The notes below the pieces were generated by a model, which searched no databases, was not told the origin of the DNA, and worked only from the letters and a program-made list of their open reading frames with translations. A DNA stretch of 64,000 nucleotides from Betaproteobacteria bacterium MOLA814 (lineage in GTDB: Bacteria; Pseudomonadota; Gammaproteobacteria; Burkholderiales; Burkholderiaceae_C): assembly GCA_000496475.1 (NCBI GenBank), contig AYMW01000002.1, positions 310,001 to 374,000 of the forward strand, written 5' to 3'. A program made the position numbers and the translations under genes. The stretch's first letter is position 1. Every line of letters begins with the position of its first letter. This document shows, one piece after another, positions 11,596 through 21,203 of the stretch.

Positions 11596-11619
11596 ATTGA
11601 CGTTTACGTAAACGTCAAT
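11596..11619. promoter_or_regulatory. Perfect 24-bp palindrome upstream of etfB, probable operator
   Basis: The half site ATTGACGTTTAC (11596-11607) is followed directly by its exact inverse complement GTAAACGTCAAT (11608-11619), with no spacer or mismatch. It lies between the divergent ends of etfB and the MscS gene, in an AT-rich upstream region. From memory it resembles operators of MerR-type LiuR regulators of branched-chain and fatty-acid catabolism (ACGTnnACGT cores), which would suit an ETF operon. The regulator is not encoded nearby. Confidence 0.6.
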
Positions 11620-11695
11620 TAAAGACAAATTGTAAATCAAGAATTACAAGAAAATAGAACGATCGTGCTTTTTTAACAATTATAAAGCAGGTCTG

Positions 11696-13114
11696 TCAAA
11701 CCTTGTCACTCTTTAGGTGTACCACTCGCTGCGGGTAAGGTATTTCGATGGCATGCGCTTGGAGCAGGCGCAATATTTCAAAGTTAATCGCAGACAGCAC
11801 ATTCATACGACCATTTTCAGGATCTTGTATCCAGTAACCCACCGTGAAAACCAAACCATCGCTTCCAAACGCGATGAGCGATACGGTAGGTTCAGGGTCA
11901 CGCAGTACACGCTCCTGTGTTGTCGCCGCTTGGGCCAGCAGCGCGGAGACCACATGCACATCGCTGCTATAGGCCACACTGACATTGGTGGATTGCCAAA
12001 TGCGCCTGTCGGCCAGCGACAAGTTTTCCACCCGGTTTATAAGCAGCATTTCGTTGGGAACAATAGACTCTTGACCCGTCAGCGAGCGCACAACGGTAAA
12101 GCGGGCCCGAATATCGGTGATGGTGCCCTCAAAACCGTCCACTTTCACCATGTCGCCAATGCGCAGACTGCGTTCAGCCAAAATGACGAAGCCACTGACG
12201 TAGTTGGATGCAAGCTTTTGTAGGCCAAAACCAATACCAACACCAATTGCGCCACCGAGCACAGACAACGCTGTTAGGTCAATTCCAACGGCTGTCAGTG
12301 CAACCATCAAACCTACAAACACCAACATGACGCGGATCATATTGCTGACAGCTTTGCGCACAGACAACTCACTGCCTTGGGCCTTAGACAACAACTTATG
12401 GTCTATGGCCGTTGATAACCACATGGCTGCAACCAGCACCAAACCAACAGTAAAAACAGCTTCTACAACTTGACGCAACGAAATGTCTATGCCACCAAAG
12501 GCCAGCGTTAACGCACTCATGTCAGCTAGCAGCGATGGCAGCAGGTCAGTGACCCACAGCACCAGAAGTAACCACGCCAGCCACGACACTGAGCGCTCTA
12601 ATCGTCTAGCCCACCGCGCATCAGGAAACACAGAACGAACGACCTTAACGACCAATCGAATAACCACCAGAGCCACCAGCATAGGAATTGCCAATTGCAT
12701 CAAGGTGAAGGGCAGATAGTCCTTCAACACAAACCTGACGAACAATACAAACAGCAACAAGACGATAGGAAACAAGGCGCCATCAATGCCTTTGCGCCCA
12801 AGGAAAACGCCGTTTTTCTCGGGTGGAACGTTTTGTCTGGCACGCAAGCGGTTCACAATCAGCCAGGCCACCAAGCCACATACAACCAAAACCAGCAATT
12901 CATACAACACAGTAGGCTGCGAGAGTCGCTCAAACAGAATTGAAAGATCTGTTGGCCCAACATACTTGGTGTTTGAGGTGCTTGCTACAGCGGGGGGGAA
13001 CGCCACTGCAGCAGTCGTTTGAATAAGCAAAATGGGCCTCGTTACATCAAGAAAATTAACATCAAAAAAACACCATTGTGACTGCTGCAGCTGCAGTATG
13101 CCTAGGCCAGACAT
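11696..13114 (-). CDS. Mechanosensitive ion channel, MscS family
   Basis: This inner-membrane channel probably opens under membrane tension to release solutes at osmotic downshock. It has 472 residues, longer than E. coli MscS because of extra N-terminal helices. Several membrane segments span about residues 72-290. The pore-lining helix and beta-domain entry are VLGGAIGVGIGFGLQKLASNYVSGF (quoted in part: GGAIGVGIGFGLQK), then ILAERSLRIGDMVKVDGFEG and VPNEMLL, which are MscS hallmarks. The C-terminal cytoplasmic alpha-beta domain runs to the end. The first 45 residues are poorly conserved-looking and the start is uncertain; they include a signal-like stretch near 28-44. It is convergent with nothing and follows the HDAC-like gene by 14 bases on the same strand. 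Confidence 0.9.
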   Translation of the reverse strand: MSGLGILQLQQSQWCFFDVNFLDVTRPILLIQTTAAVAFPPAVASTSNTKYVGPTDLSILFERLSQPTVLYELLVLVVCGLVAWLIVNRLRARQNVPPEKNGVFLGRKGIDGALFPIVLLLFVLFVRFVLKDYLPFTLMQLAIPMLVALVVIRLVVKVVRSVFPDARWARRLERSVSWLAWLLLVLWVTDLLPSLLADMSALTLAFGGIDISLRQVVEAVFTVGLVLVAAMWLSTAIDHKLLSKAQGSELSVRKAVSNMIRVMLVFVGLMVALTAVGIDLTALSVLGGAIGVGIGFGLQKLASNYVSGFVILAERSLRIGDMVKVDGFEGTITDIRARFTVVRSLTGQESIVPNEMLLINRVENLSLADRRIWQSTNVSVAYSSDVHVVSALLAQAATTQERVLRDPEPTVSLIAFGSDGLVFTVGYWIQDPENGRMNVLSAINFEILRLLQAHAIEIPYPQRVVHLKSDKV

Positions 13115-13128
13115 ACCAACTCAGCACG

Positions 13129-14166
13129 TTAATCTAAATCAGCCAACACACGAATATGCGCTTCAACGCTGGTAGACAAGGACCTCAGCTCATAACCACC
13201 TTCTAGGCAACTCACAATACGACCCTTGCTATGAGCATTGGCAACCTGCATCACAATTTGCGTCATCCATGCATAGTCAGCCTCCACCAAGCCAAGCTGC
13301 CCAAGGTCATCGTCTCTGTGGGCATCAAAGCCAGCGCTGATCAACAGCAACTCAGGTTTAAACCTATGAAGTGCGGGTAGCCACTGTTCAGACACCACAG
13401 CGCGAATGGCGTCACCACGGCTATAGGCCGGCACAGGAATGTTGTGCAAATTGTCACTGCCGTTAAACGGCTGGTTGTAGGGGTAAAACGGATGCTGGAA
13501 AAAGCTAAACATCTCAATACCAGGTACGCCTTGCACCACGTCTTGCGTACCGTTGCCGTGGTGCACGTCAAAGTCAATAATAGCCACCCGCTCGACGCCG
13601 TGTATGGCTTGGGCATAGCGCGCAGCCAGCGCGACGTTGCTCAAAAAACAGAACCCCATGGCTTGGTCGCGCTTGGCATGGTGGCCTGGCGGACGTGTAG
13701 CGCAAAAGGCATTGGCCAACACACCATTCATCACAGCATCCACCGCAGCCATGGCTGCCCCTGCGCTGCGCAATGCAGCTTGCCAGGTATGGGCATTCAT
13801 GCTGGTATCGGGATCTAGTTCGTAAAAGCCTAGGCCAGTCAAGTCGCTGGCTTCAACACCCAGGCGCTGCGACACCTCAATCAAATGCGCAATGTACCCA
13901 GCCGTATGTGCCAGATGCAAGTCGCTCAGCTTGGCCAAAGGCGCGTCCACGGACACCAGTGCGTCCACAACGCCAGTCCCCAACAACCTGTCGTCAATGG
14001 CGCTGAGGCGTGCGGGAGATTCTGGATGGTCAGCGCCCATGCTGTGCAAGCGGCAGTCGCTGTGGCTAAAAAAACCTGTGCCAAAGGGCGACCCCACAAA
14101 CGACGGTTGAGCCTGTAGTTCGTTGACGTAGTGACCAACGGGTACATAGGGTTGGTGTGTCTTCAT
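13129..14166 (-). CDS. Histone deacetylase-family deacylase (acetylpolyamine/acetoin utilisation type)
   Basis: This is a zinc-dependent amidohydrolase of the arginase/deacetylase fold. Bacterial members remove acyl groups from polyamines or other small molecules, and the true substrate is unknown. It has 345 residues. Motifs are DHPESPARL near the start, RPPGHHAKRDQAMGFC with the catalytic His pair, IDFDVHHGNGTQD with the zinc ligands Asp and His, and ISAGFDAHRDDDLG with the third ligand. LEGGYEL near the end is also family-typical. The ATG at 14166 was chosen; a GTG six codons upstream would overlap the region of the divergent gene. It is followed closely by the MscS gene. Confidence 0.92.
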   Translation of the reverse strand: MKTHQPYVPVGHYVNELQAQPSFVGSPFGTGFFSHSDCRLHSMGADHPESPARLSAIDDRLLGTGVVDALVSVDAPLAKLSDLHLAHTAGYIAHLIEVSQRLGVEASDLTGLGFYELDPDTSMNAHTWQAALRSAGAAMAAVDAVMNGVLANAFCATRPPGHHAKRDQAMGFCFLSNVALAARYAQAIHGVERVAIIDFDVHHGNGTQDVVQGVPGIEMFSFFQHPFYPYNQPFNGSDNLHNIPVPAYSRGDAIRAVVSEQWLPALHRFKPELLLISAGFDAHRDDDLGQLGLVEADYAWMTQIVMQVANAHSKGRIVSCLEGGYELRSLSTSVEAHIRVLADLD

Positions 14167-14288
14167 GGAGGGGCAGCTTAGCACGGCTGAATCAGACTCA
14201 TGCGCACTACAGCGTCAGCTTCAGACACAATAGGCCTTGTTGCCCATTTGTTTTAGGAAACCTACAATTGACCGCCTTGCCTGCGTCT

Positions 14289-15473
14289 ATGACTCCTGAC
14301 ACCTCGAGAGCCGCTTCATTGGTCGCCATATGGACAGTTACATGCTTGTGTACCGCCAGCTTGTCTCGCAATCTTCGACATCTGGGTACTGTCGCACTGC
14401 TGCTGGTAACCACTGTGTTTGTCGGCTGTGCCAGCCAAGCGGCCAGCGCGCAGCAGCAGCCTCCAGTCGCCTTGGCCTACCCAGCCAACAACAACGAGGC
14501 GTTGACAACATCACGACCAGCTGGCTACTACGCCAAACGCGGCGCAGCCATGTCTTTTGCCACGGACTGGGCACTTAACAACGGTGCACAAGCAACACAT
14601 ATTCGGGCCATAGTTGGCAGCGCCCAACGCCTACCCAGCGTCATCAAGCTGGTGTCGCCCGCGCCCAAAACATTCAAAAAAGACTGGCGCAGTTACCGCG
14701 CTCGGTTCATTGAGCCCGTCAGACTCACTGCAGGACAATCATTTTGGCAACGCAACGCAGACCACCTTGAGCGGGCAGAAGTCACTTATGGTGTACCCGC
14801 TTGGCTGATAGTCGGCGTTATCGGTGTCGAAAGCATTTATGGCCGCCACACTGGCAGCTACACCACCTTGGATGTCCTGACCACCTTGGCTTTCGACTTC
14901 CCCAAATCGCACCCAAAGTGGAAAGCAAGACAAGCATTTTTTAGAGATGAGCTGTCTGCATTTTTACAACTGGCTTCAACGCAAGACCGCAAGATTGAGA
15001 GCTGGGTAGGCAGTTACGCGGGCGCGTTGGGATGGCCACAGTTCATGCCGTCAAGTTGGCAGCAATACGCCGTTGACTTTGATGGTGATGGCCATATTGA
15101 CCTGCTCAACAACCAAGCCGACATCATTGGGTATGTCGCCAACTACTTCAAAGCTTTTGGCTGGCAAACCAACATGCCCACGCACTTCAAAGTAACGGTG
15201 GATCAGACCCATGCGGCATTGCCCAAACTGTTAGAGCCAGACATAGTGCCCACGTTTACGGCAAATGACTTGCACCACAATGGCGCTGCTCTAGGTGCAG
15301 ATGGCTTGGCGCACCAGGCCTCATTGGCACTGGTACTGCTGAAGAACGCTAAAGGCTCACCCACTTATGTGGCAGGCACTCACAATTTTTACGTGGTCAC
15401 GCGCTACAACTGGAGCAGCTACTACGCGCTGGCCGTGATTGAGTTGGGCCAGGCCATACAGGACAGCTTGTAA
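14289..15473 (+). CDS. mltB: Membrane-bound lytic murein transglycosylase B-like lipoprotein
   Basis: This is a periplasmic peptidoglycan-cleaving enzyme, probably anchored to the outer membrane. From the ATG at 14289 it has 394 residues. The hydrophobic segment TVALLLVTTVFVGC ends in a lipobox cysteine at residue 47. That is far from the ATG, so a TTG at 14361, which puts the Cys at residue 23, is a plausible alternative start. The catalytic domain has VIGVESIYGRHTG (Glu at about 181), ALGWPQFMPSSWQQYAVDFDGDG and the family end YNWSSYYALAVIELGQ. Compared with the 5.6-kb relative it lacks the C-terminal peptidoglycan-binding module. Confidence 0.9.
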   Translation: MTPDTSRAASLVAIWTVTCLCTASLSRNLRHLGTVALLLVTTVFVGCASQAASAQQQPPVALAYPANNNEALTTSRPAGYYAKRGAAMSFATDWALNNGAQATHIRAIVGSAQRLPSVIKLVSPAPKTFKKDWRSYRARFIEPVRLTAGQSFWQRNADHLERAEVTYGVPAWLIVGVIGVESIYGRHTGSYTTLDVLTTLAFDFPKSHPKWKARQAFFRDELSAFLQLASTQDRKIESWVGSYAGALGWPQFMPSSWQQYAVDFDGDGHIDLLNNQADIIGYVANYFKAFGWQTNMPTHFKVTVDQTHAALPKLLEPDIVPTFTANDLHHNGAALGADGLAHQASLALVLLKNAKGSPTYVAGTHNFYVVTRYNWSSYYALAVIELGQAIQDSL

Positions 15474-15526
15474 ACAGCGGCCTTCTTGTACAAATTCTTT
15501 TAAATAACGACAGTGCAGCCAATCAT

Positions 15527-15748
15527 ATGAACCCACTCCACCCAAAAAAACTATTGCTGAGCAAATGGACCGCATCGGTACCCATAGCGAAGCAAAAGCA
15601 CTTTTTAGTGAGCCGCGTGATTCAACCCGAACACATCGGCGATGCGATTGAGTTGGTGGAACTAGAGGCCGTACTCTCAAACGCCACACACATTGTTGCC
15701 TGGCGGGATCTGCAAGATGACGGGGTCTGGCGCCAGGGTTGGGTTTGA
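15527..15748 (+). CDS. Small Trp-rich conserved protein, TIGR02450 family
   Basis: This 73-residue protein matches the small family TIGR02450/DUF2389: LSKWTASVPIAKQKHFLV near the N-terminus, then IELVELEAVLSN and WRDLQDDGVWRQGW at the end. The function is unknown. It is cytoplasmic with no membrane segment. It stands alone between the mltB-like gene, 53 bases upstream on the same strand, and the convergent transglutaminase gene. Confidence 0.85.
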   Translation: MNPLHPKKLLLSKWTASVPIAKQKHFLVSRVIQPEHIGDAIELVELEAVLSNATHIVAWRDLQDDGVWRQGWV

Positions 15749-15819
15749 TGCTGCAAAAACTGGCAACAACAGGTGCGGCCACACCACAACCTTGAATGTA
15801 CAGCAGCATGGCTGCGTGG

Positions 15820-16692
15820 CTACAGCTGTTGAATGGTGACATCCACTGACATGGTCTCGATACCACCACCCACACGCATGCCTTTGCTAGGCGCGCAAGA
15901 ACTGTAGTCTGTACCAACGGCCAACCTAACGTACTGGTCAGTGGTCAGGCACGCTTGCGTGATGTCCACACTTAGCCACCGCGCTTCCCAACTGGTGGGG
16001 TCTACATGCATACACACGTCAACCCATGCATGGCTGGCCAATTCGGGCTGGTTGGGTGCATACAAATAACCACTGACATAACGTGCAGGCCAGCCCAGGC
16101 CGCGACATGCCGCCAACATAATGTGCGCTTGGTCTTGGCACACACCTGCGCCGCTGTCAAAGGCTTCAATGGCCAGCGTTTTGACGTCTGTCATACCCTG
16201 TTGGTATGCCACTTTGTTGTATAACGCTGTGGCCAAGCGGAGCACGTTGGCGCGGTTACAAACCACCACTGAACCGGTGCCAGTTTGTACGATGCCTTGC
16301 GCCCACGTTGTAATGCGGGGCGTAACACCTGACAACTTGCCAGAACGCAAATAAAAGGCTGGATGCACCCCGGGCTCAGTCGCTTGCACGGATTCAGAAT
16401 CAGATTCAAATGAACTTTGAGATGCGCCTTCCGTCCACTCACTCAAGCCAAGCGTCTCAACAGCGCCAGCAGCCGTCAGCGTGAGCTCGCAGGCAGGGCT
16501 ATCGAGGGTGAAGTGTCCCGTTAAGTTACCCAAGCCATCCACAGTGGTTTGTATGGGTGCAGGTGCGCTGACGTCCCACGCATCAATGACTTGTGTCACG
16601 CCGCTGCTGGGCCACAGAAACAACTGCTGTACCGCGCGCTTGAGTGGCTCAGAGTAGCTGTAACGTGTGATGTGTTGGATGGCTAATCGCAT
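15820..16692 (-). CDS. Transglutaminase-like cysteine protease family protein
   Basis: The protein has 290 residues with an N-terminal bacterial transglutaminase-like region (MRLAIQHITRYSYSEPLKRAVQQL) and a core domain with the Cys-His-Asp triad: GAGVCQDQAHIMLAACR (Cys), ASHAWVDVCM (His) and WLSVDITQ (Asp). It starts at 16692, 16 bases after the alpha-E gene stop; a longer frame from 16758 would overlap that gene and lacks conservation. Such proteins recur beside circularly permuted ATP-grasp and alpha-E proteins, as here. The substrate is unknown; involvement in making or trimming a peptide is plausible. Confidence 0.9.
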   Translation of the reverse strand: MRLAIQHITRYSYSEPLKRAVQQLFLWPSSGVTQVIDAWDVSAPAPIQTTVDGLGNLTGHFTLDSPACELTLTAAGAVETLGLSEWTEGASQSSFESDSESVQATEPGVHPAFYLRSGKLSGVTPRITTWAQGIVQTGTGSVVVCNRANVLRLATALYNKVAYQQGMTDVKTLAIEAFDSGAGVCQDQAHIMLAACRGLGWPARYVSGYLYAPNQPELASHAWVDVCMHVDPTSWEARWLSVDITQACLTTDQYVRLAVGTDYSSCAPSKGMRVGGGIETMSVDVTIQQL

Positions 16693-16708
16693 ATGAATTG
16701 ACAGTGGT

Positions 16709-17695
16709 TCAAGCGGCAGGCAACAGGAAGTCGCGACTGATGCGCGAACCCAAGTCATTGATTCGGTCTAAAAAATTAGTGAGGTATGCATGCAAACCCA
16801 TTGCAAGTAACTCACCAATATCGGCGTAAGCCAGCTCAGCACGCAACCTACCCGCGCGGCGCATGGTTTCGCTGGTCGCGCCGGTGTCTACAGCTTGCAG
16901 GTTGGCACAAATACCGTTCAGACTGGCATGCAAGCTGCGCGGCATGTCAGCACGCAACAACAACAACTCAGCCACCCGCTCTGGCTTGATGACATCGCGG
17001 TACACCTTGCGGTAAATTTCAAAACCCGACACGCTGCGCAATATCGCACTCCAATAATAAAAATCAGCGGCTTGGCTGGTCACCTCACCCGATTTTGTGG
17101 TCTTGCGGGCATAGTGCGAGGTCAAGCTTGAAGGATCAACATCGCTGTGAAACTTCACATCAATCAAGCGTGCCGTATTGTCTGCACGCTCTAAAAAAGT
17201 CCCCATACGCACAAAGTTGTAAGCCTCATCTTGCAGCATGGTACCTATGGCAACGCCGCGCGATAAGTGGGATCGGAACTTCACCCACTCGAAGAATTTG
17301 GTTGGGTCTGCTTCGTAAGCTTTACTTTTGAGCAATTGCGACAACTCCAACCAGGTTTGGTTTTGTGTCTCCCACACTTCGGTCGTGAGCGCACCGCGAA
17401 CCGCACGGGCGTTGTCACGCGCTGCTTTTAGGCAAGAAGCAACGCTGGAGGGGTTGCGCTCATCGGCCACCATGAAGGCAATAACTTGTTTCGCGTTGAT
17501 CTCGCTGTGGGTGTCTTTATACAGCGCATCCAGTTCAGAAATACTCAACAAGCCCTGCCAAGCGGCAGTAGCCGTCTGCGAAGTTTGGGGCAACAAGGCC
17601 ATTTCTACATTAACGTCCAACATACGTGCCGTATTTTCGGCGCGCTCTGTGTACCTAGACATCCAAAACAAGTGGTCGGCAGTGCGTGACAGCAT
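16709..17695 (-). CDS. Alpha-E domain-containing protein
   Basis: This 328-residue, mainly helical protein belongs to the alpha-E family, which is known chiefly from its gene context. The start MLSRTADHLFWMSRYTERAE is highly characteristic; another conserved region is SHLSRGVAIGTMLQDEAYNF followed by GTFLERADNTARLIDVKFH. No catalytic residues are established for the family. It is the middle gene of the three-gene cluster ATP-grasp / alpha-E / transglutaminase and is separated from the ATP-grasp gene by 70 bases that contain an inverted repeat (AGCGCC...GGCGCT, 17729-17755). Confidence 0.93.
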   Translation of the reverse strand: MLSRTADHLFWMSRYTERAENTARMLDVNVEMALLPQTSQTATAAWQGLLSISELDALYKDTHSEINAKQVIAFMVADERNPSSVASCLKAARDNARAVRGALTTEVWETQNQTWLELSQLLKSKAYEADPTKFFEWVKFRSHLSRGVAIGTMLQDEAYNFVRMGTFLERADNTARLIDVKFHSDVDPSSLTSHYARKTTKSGEVTSQAADFYYWSAILRSVSGFEIYRKVYRDVIKPERVAELLLLRADMPRSLHASLNGICANLQAVDTGATSETMRRAGRLRAELAYADIGELLAMGLHAYLTNFLDRINDLGSRISRDFLLPAA

Positions 17696-17765
17696 GGGGG
17701 TCCAATCTATAAAAAGTAGGTAACAGCGCCTTATGGGGTACAGCTGATTGAGGCGCTACATGCGC

Positions 17766-19202
17766 TCAGTCTTCGAGAACCCAGGTGTCTTTGGTACCGC
17801 CGCCTTGCGACGAATTCACCACCAACGACCCCGCTTGAAGCGCAACACGTGTCAGCCCGCCCGCCACTATGTGCGTTTGTGCACCGCACAGCACGAAGGG
17901 GCGCAAATCAATATGCCGTGGTGCCACGCCTTGCTCAACAAACGTTGGCGAGGTAGACAAACTGAGTGTGGGCTGCGCAATATAACCACTTGGGTTGGCC
18001 GTGACTGCGGCTTTAAACTCGGCAATTTGCGCCTTGCTGGCAGTGGGGCCAATCAACATGCCGTACCCCCCTGCACCGTGCACTTGCTTAACCACCAATT
18101 CGTGAATGTTGGCCAATATGTAGCTCAACTCGTTGGGGTTGCGACCCATAAAGGTAGGTACGTTGTGCAATATGGGCTGCTCGCCCAAGTAAAACTCAAT
18201 CATTTTGGGCACATAGGGGTAGATAGACTTGTCATCGGCTACCCCAGTTCCCATGGCGTTACAGATAGCCACGTTGCCTGCGCGGTAGACAGCCATCAAG
18301 CCTGCACAACCCAGACTGGAATCGGGCCTAAACACCATGGCGTCCAAATAATCGTCGTCAACGCGACGGTACATCACATCAACCCGCTTGGGCCCACGCG
18401 TGGTGCGCATGTATACAAAACTGTCTTTAACAAACAGGTCTTGGCCCTGCACCAACTCAACGCCCATTTGCTGCGCTAAGAAGGCGTGTTCAAAGTAGGC
18501 ACTGTTGTACATGCCAGGCGTGAGTACAACCACCGTCGGGTCCTCGCTAGCGTTGGGCGCCATAGAGCGCAATGTTTCAAGCAACACGTCCGGGTAATGC
18601 GCCACAGGGGCGACTTTATGCTCACTGAACAACTGCGGAAACAAGCGCATGCTCATTTTGCGGTTTTCAAGCATGTAGCTCACACCACTTGGCACACGTA
18701 GGTTGTCCTCCAAGACGTAATAAACGCCCTGCCCGCTGGCGTCACGCGCACGCACCATGTCCACGCCACTGACGTGCGAGTAAATATGTCCAGGCACCGT
18801 CACGCCCAACATTTCCGGTCTGAACTGTTCGTTTTGAAAAATTTGTGCAGCTGGCACAATCCCCGCTTTGACAATGTCTTGCTGGTGGTACACGTCGTGT
18901 AAAAACCGGTTCAGCGCGTTGACACGCTGCGCCAAACCACGCTCCATGTGCTGCCACTCGTGTGCAGGAATAATTCTTGGAATGACGTCAAATGGAATCA
19001 AGCGCTCCGTACCAGCGCCATGGGCGTCTTGCTCGCCGTAAACCGCAAACGTAATGCCCACCCGGTGAAAAATAGTCTCGGCTTCTTCACGCCGCTGGCC
19101 CATCAGCGCATGGGGCTGTTGAGACAGCCACTGTTCGTAGCGTTGGTAGTGCGCCCGCACGGTGCCATTGAGGTGGCGCATTTCATCGAATTCAGTGTTC
19201 AT
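17766..19202 (-). CDS. Circularly permuted type 2 ATP-grasp protein
   Basis: The protein has 478 residues and belongs to the ATP-grasp enzymes whose fold order is permuted. These form carboxylate-amine bonds, so a peptide-like product is expected, but none is known. Recognisable parts are EFDEMRHLNGTVRAHYQRY at the start, ERLIPFDVIPRIIPAHEW, YYVLEDNLRVPSGVSYMLENR, KRVDVMYRRVDDDYLDA, and ELVVKQVHGAGGYGMLIGP as the nucleotide-binding part near residue 375. It is first in the cluster with the alpha-E and transglutaminase genes. A terminator for the upstream comEC separates the transcripts. Confidence 0.93.
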   Translation of the reverse strand: MNTEFDEMRHLNGTVRAHYQRYEQWLSQQPHALMGQRREEAETIFHRVGITFAVYGEQDAHGAGTERLIPFDVIPRIIPAHEWQHMERGLAQRVNALNRFLHDVYHQQDIVKAGIVPAAQIFQNEQFRPEMLGVTVPGHIYSHVSGVDMVRARDASGQGVYYVLEDNLRVPSGVSYMLENRKMSMRLFPQLFSEHKVAPVAHYPDVLLETLRSMAPNASEDPTVVVLTPGMYNSAYFEHAFLAQQMGVELVQGQDLFVKDSFVYMRTTRGPKRVDVMYRRVDDDYLDAMVFRPDSSLGCAGLMAVYRAGNVAICNAMGTGVADDKSIYPYVPKMIEFYLGEQPILHNVPTFMGRNPNELSYILANIHELVVKQVHGAGGYGMLIGPTASKAQIAEFKAAVTANPSGYIAQPTLSLSTSPTFVEQGVAPRHIDLRPFVLCGAQTHIVAGGLTRVALQAGSLVVNSSQGGGTKDTWVLED

Positions 19203-19254
19203 ATCGTTTGTTGGGTTGGCTACAACACCGCTTGCAATAGGATTAAGTAACTAT

Positions 19255-19305
19255 AAAAAAATACAAAAACCACCATGGGCAGACATTCAGTTCAAGTCTG
19301 GTGGT
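19255..19305 (-). terminator. Intrinsic terminator after comEC (minus strand)
   Basis: Read on the minus strand, ACCACCA and TGGTGGT (19299-19305 / 19269-19275) close a hairpin with an inner AGAC/GTCT pairing, followed by TTTTTGTATTTTTTT. It lies between the comEC stop and the ATP-grasp start, implying that the ATP-grasp cluster has its own promoter. Confidence 0.65.
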
Positions 19306-19442
19306 GACACAGCTGTTGCAAATATTGCACCCGTTTTTTACAAATAGGCAAAACTCTATTAACCCGATATGGGTTGGTTGAATCTTGCGCGCACCAGCAC
19401 GTGTGGGCATACAAACATAGGGACTTGAAAGCGTTTGGGGGT

Positions 19443-21167
19443 TCACGGCCTGTGATGCCAGTGCTTAGAGGTCGCCTGACGCTCACAACCCAGCGCCTGT
19501 GGATCGCTGCTTCGCCACAACGCTGCACCACAACGAACGGTGTCTTGCCATTGCATGCCCCACTCGGGTGCCAACGCATCCAGACGTTGCACCACCTCAG
19601 TGCTGGGGTGGCCATGTTGGTTGCGATAACCCGCTTGCACGATCACCCAGTTGGGGCGCAAGTAACGCAGCCAACGCTCGCTGCTCGAAGTGGCCGACCC
19701 ATGATGGCCCGCGACCAACACCACCGGCAGATGTGGCTGCGCTGCGCCAGCGAGAGACGACATAATTTGAGCCTCTTGCGCGACCCCCACATCGGCCATC
19801 AGCCACGCCTCACCTTGGTGATTGGACACACGTAAGACGCAGGCGTGGGCGTTGCGCAGTCGCCTGTCCGTTGGCGGCCAGCCACTTGCGCGTGCCACCT
19901 GTGCAGTGGGATGCACCCACTCAAACAGCACACCATCCCAGCGCCAAGTCTGCTGCGAATAACAAGGCAAAACCCTGTGCTTGCTGCCAGCAGCTGGTGC
20001 AAACGACGACCACACCACAGCCTGATCGGCCACGCCAGATGCCAGCACAGCCGCGCCACCACCCACATGGTCGTTGTCGGCGTGGCTCAACACCACGGCG
20101 TCTACATGGTCGCCAGTTGCCATGAGGTGCGGCACGATCACAGCGCTCCCCGTATCAAAACCATTGGCATAACTTGGCCCAGCATCAAACAACAAAGTGT
20201 GTGCATGGGTGCGCACCAGGACGGCACTGCCTTGGCCAACGTCAAAAGCCAACAGCTCGAATGCCCCAAACCCAGGTCGGGGCGGTGTGTACAGCGCGGC
20301 AACGACACACACAAACGCCAGATGCGCTCGCCATACTGGGCTCCATGGTTGGGCCAACGTAAAGACAACTGCACAGACCACAACAGCCAACCACACGGGC
20401 AGCGCAGGCGGCTGAATCACAGCCCAAGGCAATTGCTGCGCCCACTCCAAAGCTACAAACAAGTGGTGGACAACTGGCACCACAGCGCTCCAAGCGATGC
20501 TGAACAACAAGCCCAGCATGCCCAAGGGCAGCACCACAAAACTGACCAACGGGATAGCCAGCAAATTAACCGCCACACCCACGACAGACACCTGACCAAA
20601 CAACAGCCACGTCAAAGGCGCAAGCACCACGCTCAAGCGCCATTGCACACGCCACACGCTGACGAGCTCAGTGCCCATGCGACTAAACCATGTCGCGGCA
20701 ACCTGGCGTGGTTGACTCACGACACCCAACAGCACGGCAACCGCTACAAAACTCAACCAGAACCCAGCACTGAGAACTGACCAAGGGTCCCACGCCACCA
20801 CAATTGCAAGCACCCACAACCACACCACTGGCCAGGACCAATGCGATCCCAAGACCTTTAACCCCACCCATACAAACAACATCAATGCGGTGCATTGAGC
20901 GGGTACACCCCACCCTGAAAACAAGGCATAAGCTGTCGCCAGCAATGCCGCACAGAACGCAATCACCGCAGGTGTATTGGGTATAAATCGAAAGTGGACA
21001 CACATACATCGGGCGCCAAGTACACGCCAGAGCCACCACAAAACTGTATGCGCAAGCCAAGCAAACATGGTGATGTGCAAACCAGAAATACTGACCAAAT
21101 GGGCTATGCCAGTGTCTCTAAACAAATGCCAATCTGCACTCGCAATAGCTTGCTGGTCACCGACCAC
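19443..21167 (-). pseudogene. comEC: ComEC/Rec2 C-terminal part, separated from its N-terminus by an in-frame TAA
   Basis: ComEC is the inner-membrane channel that imports single-stranded DNA during natural transformation. This piece holds the competence transmembrane domain (GDQQAIASADWHLFRDTGIAHLVSISGLH, quoted in part as HLVSISGLH) with many membrane helices. It also has the C-terminal metallo-beta-lactamase-like domain (FDVGQGSAVLVRTH, LSHADNDHVGG and LVAGHHGSATSS). There is no ATG here, only a GTG at 21167 without a Shine-Dalgarno sequence. The frame continues without shift from the upstream fragment through ALISALVVGD; a single TAA (21204-21206) interrupts it. Joined, the gene spans 19443-22112, about 889 codons, a normal ComEC length. 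Confidence 0.85.
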
Positions 21168-21203
21168 CAGAGCGCTGATTAACGCACTGACCCGCGGGTG
21201 CGC

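Noticed and set aside
19845-20780. A 311-codon open frame on plus, opposite comEC
   Set aside because: It is antisense to clearly conserved ComEC sequence, is rich in His, Gln and Arg as expected from reverse-strand reading, and has no ribosome-binding site or family features.
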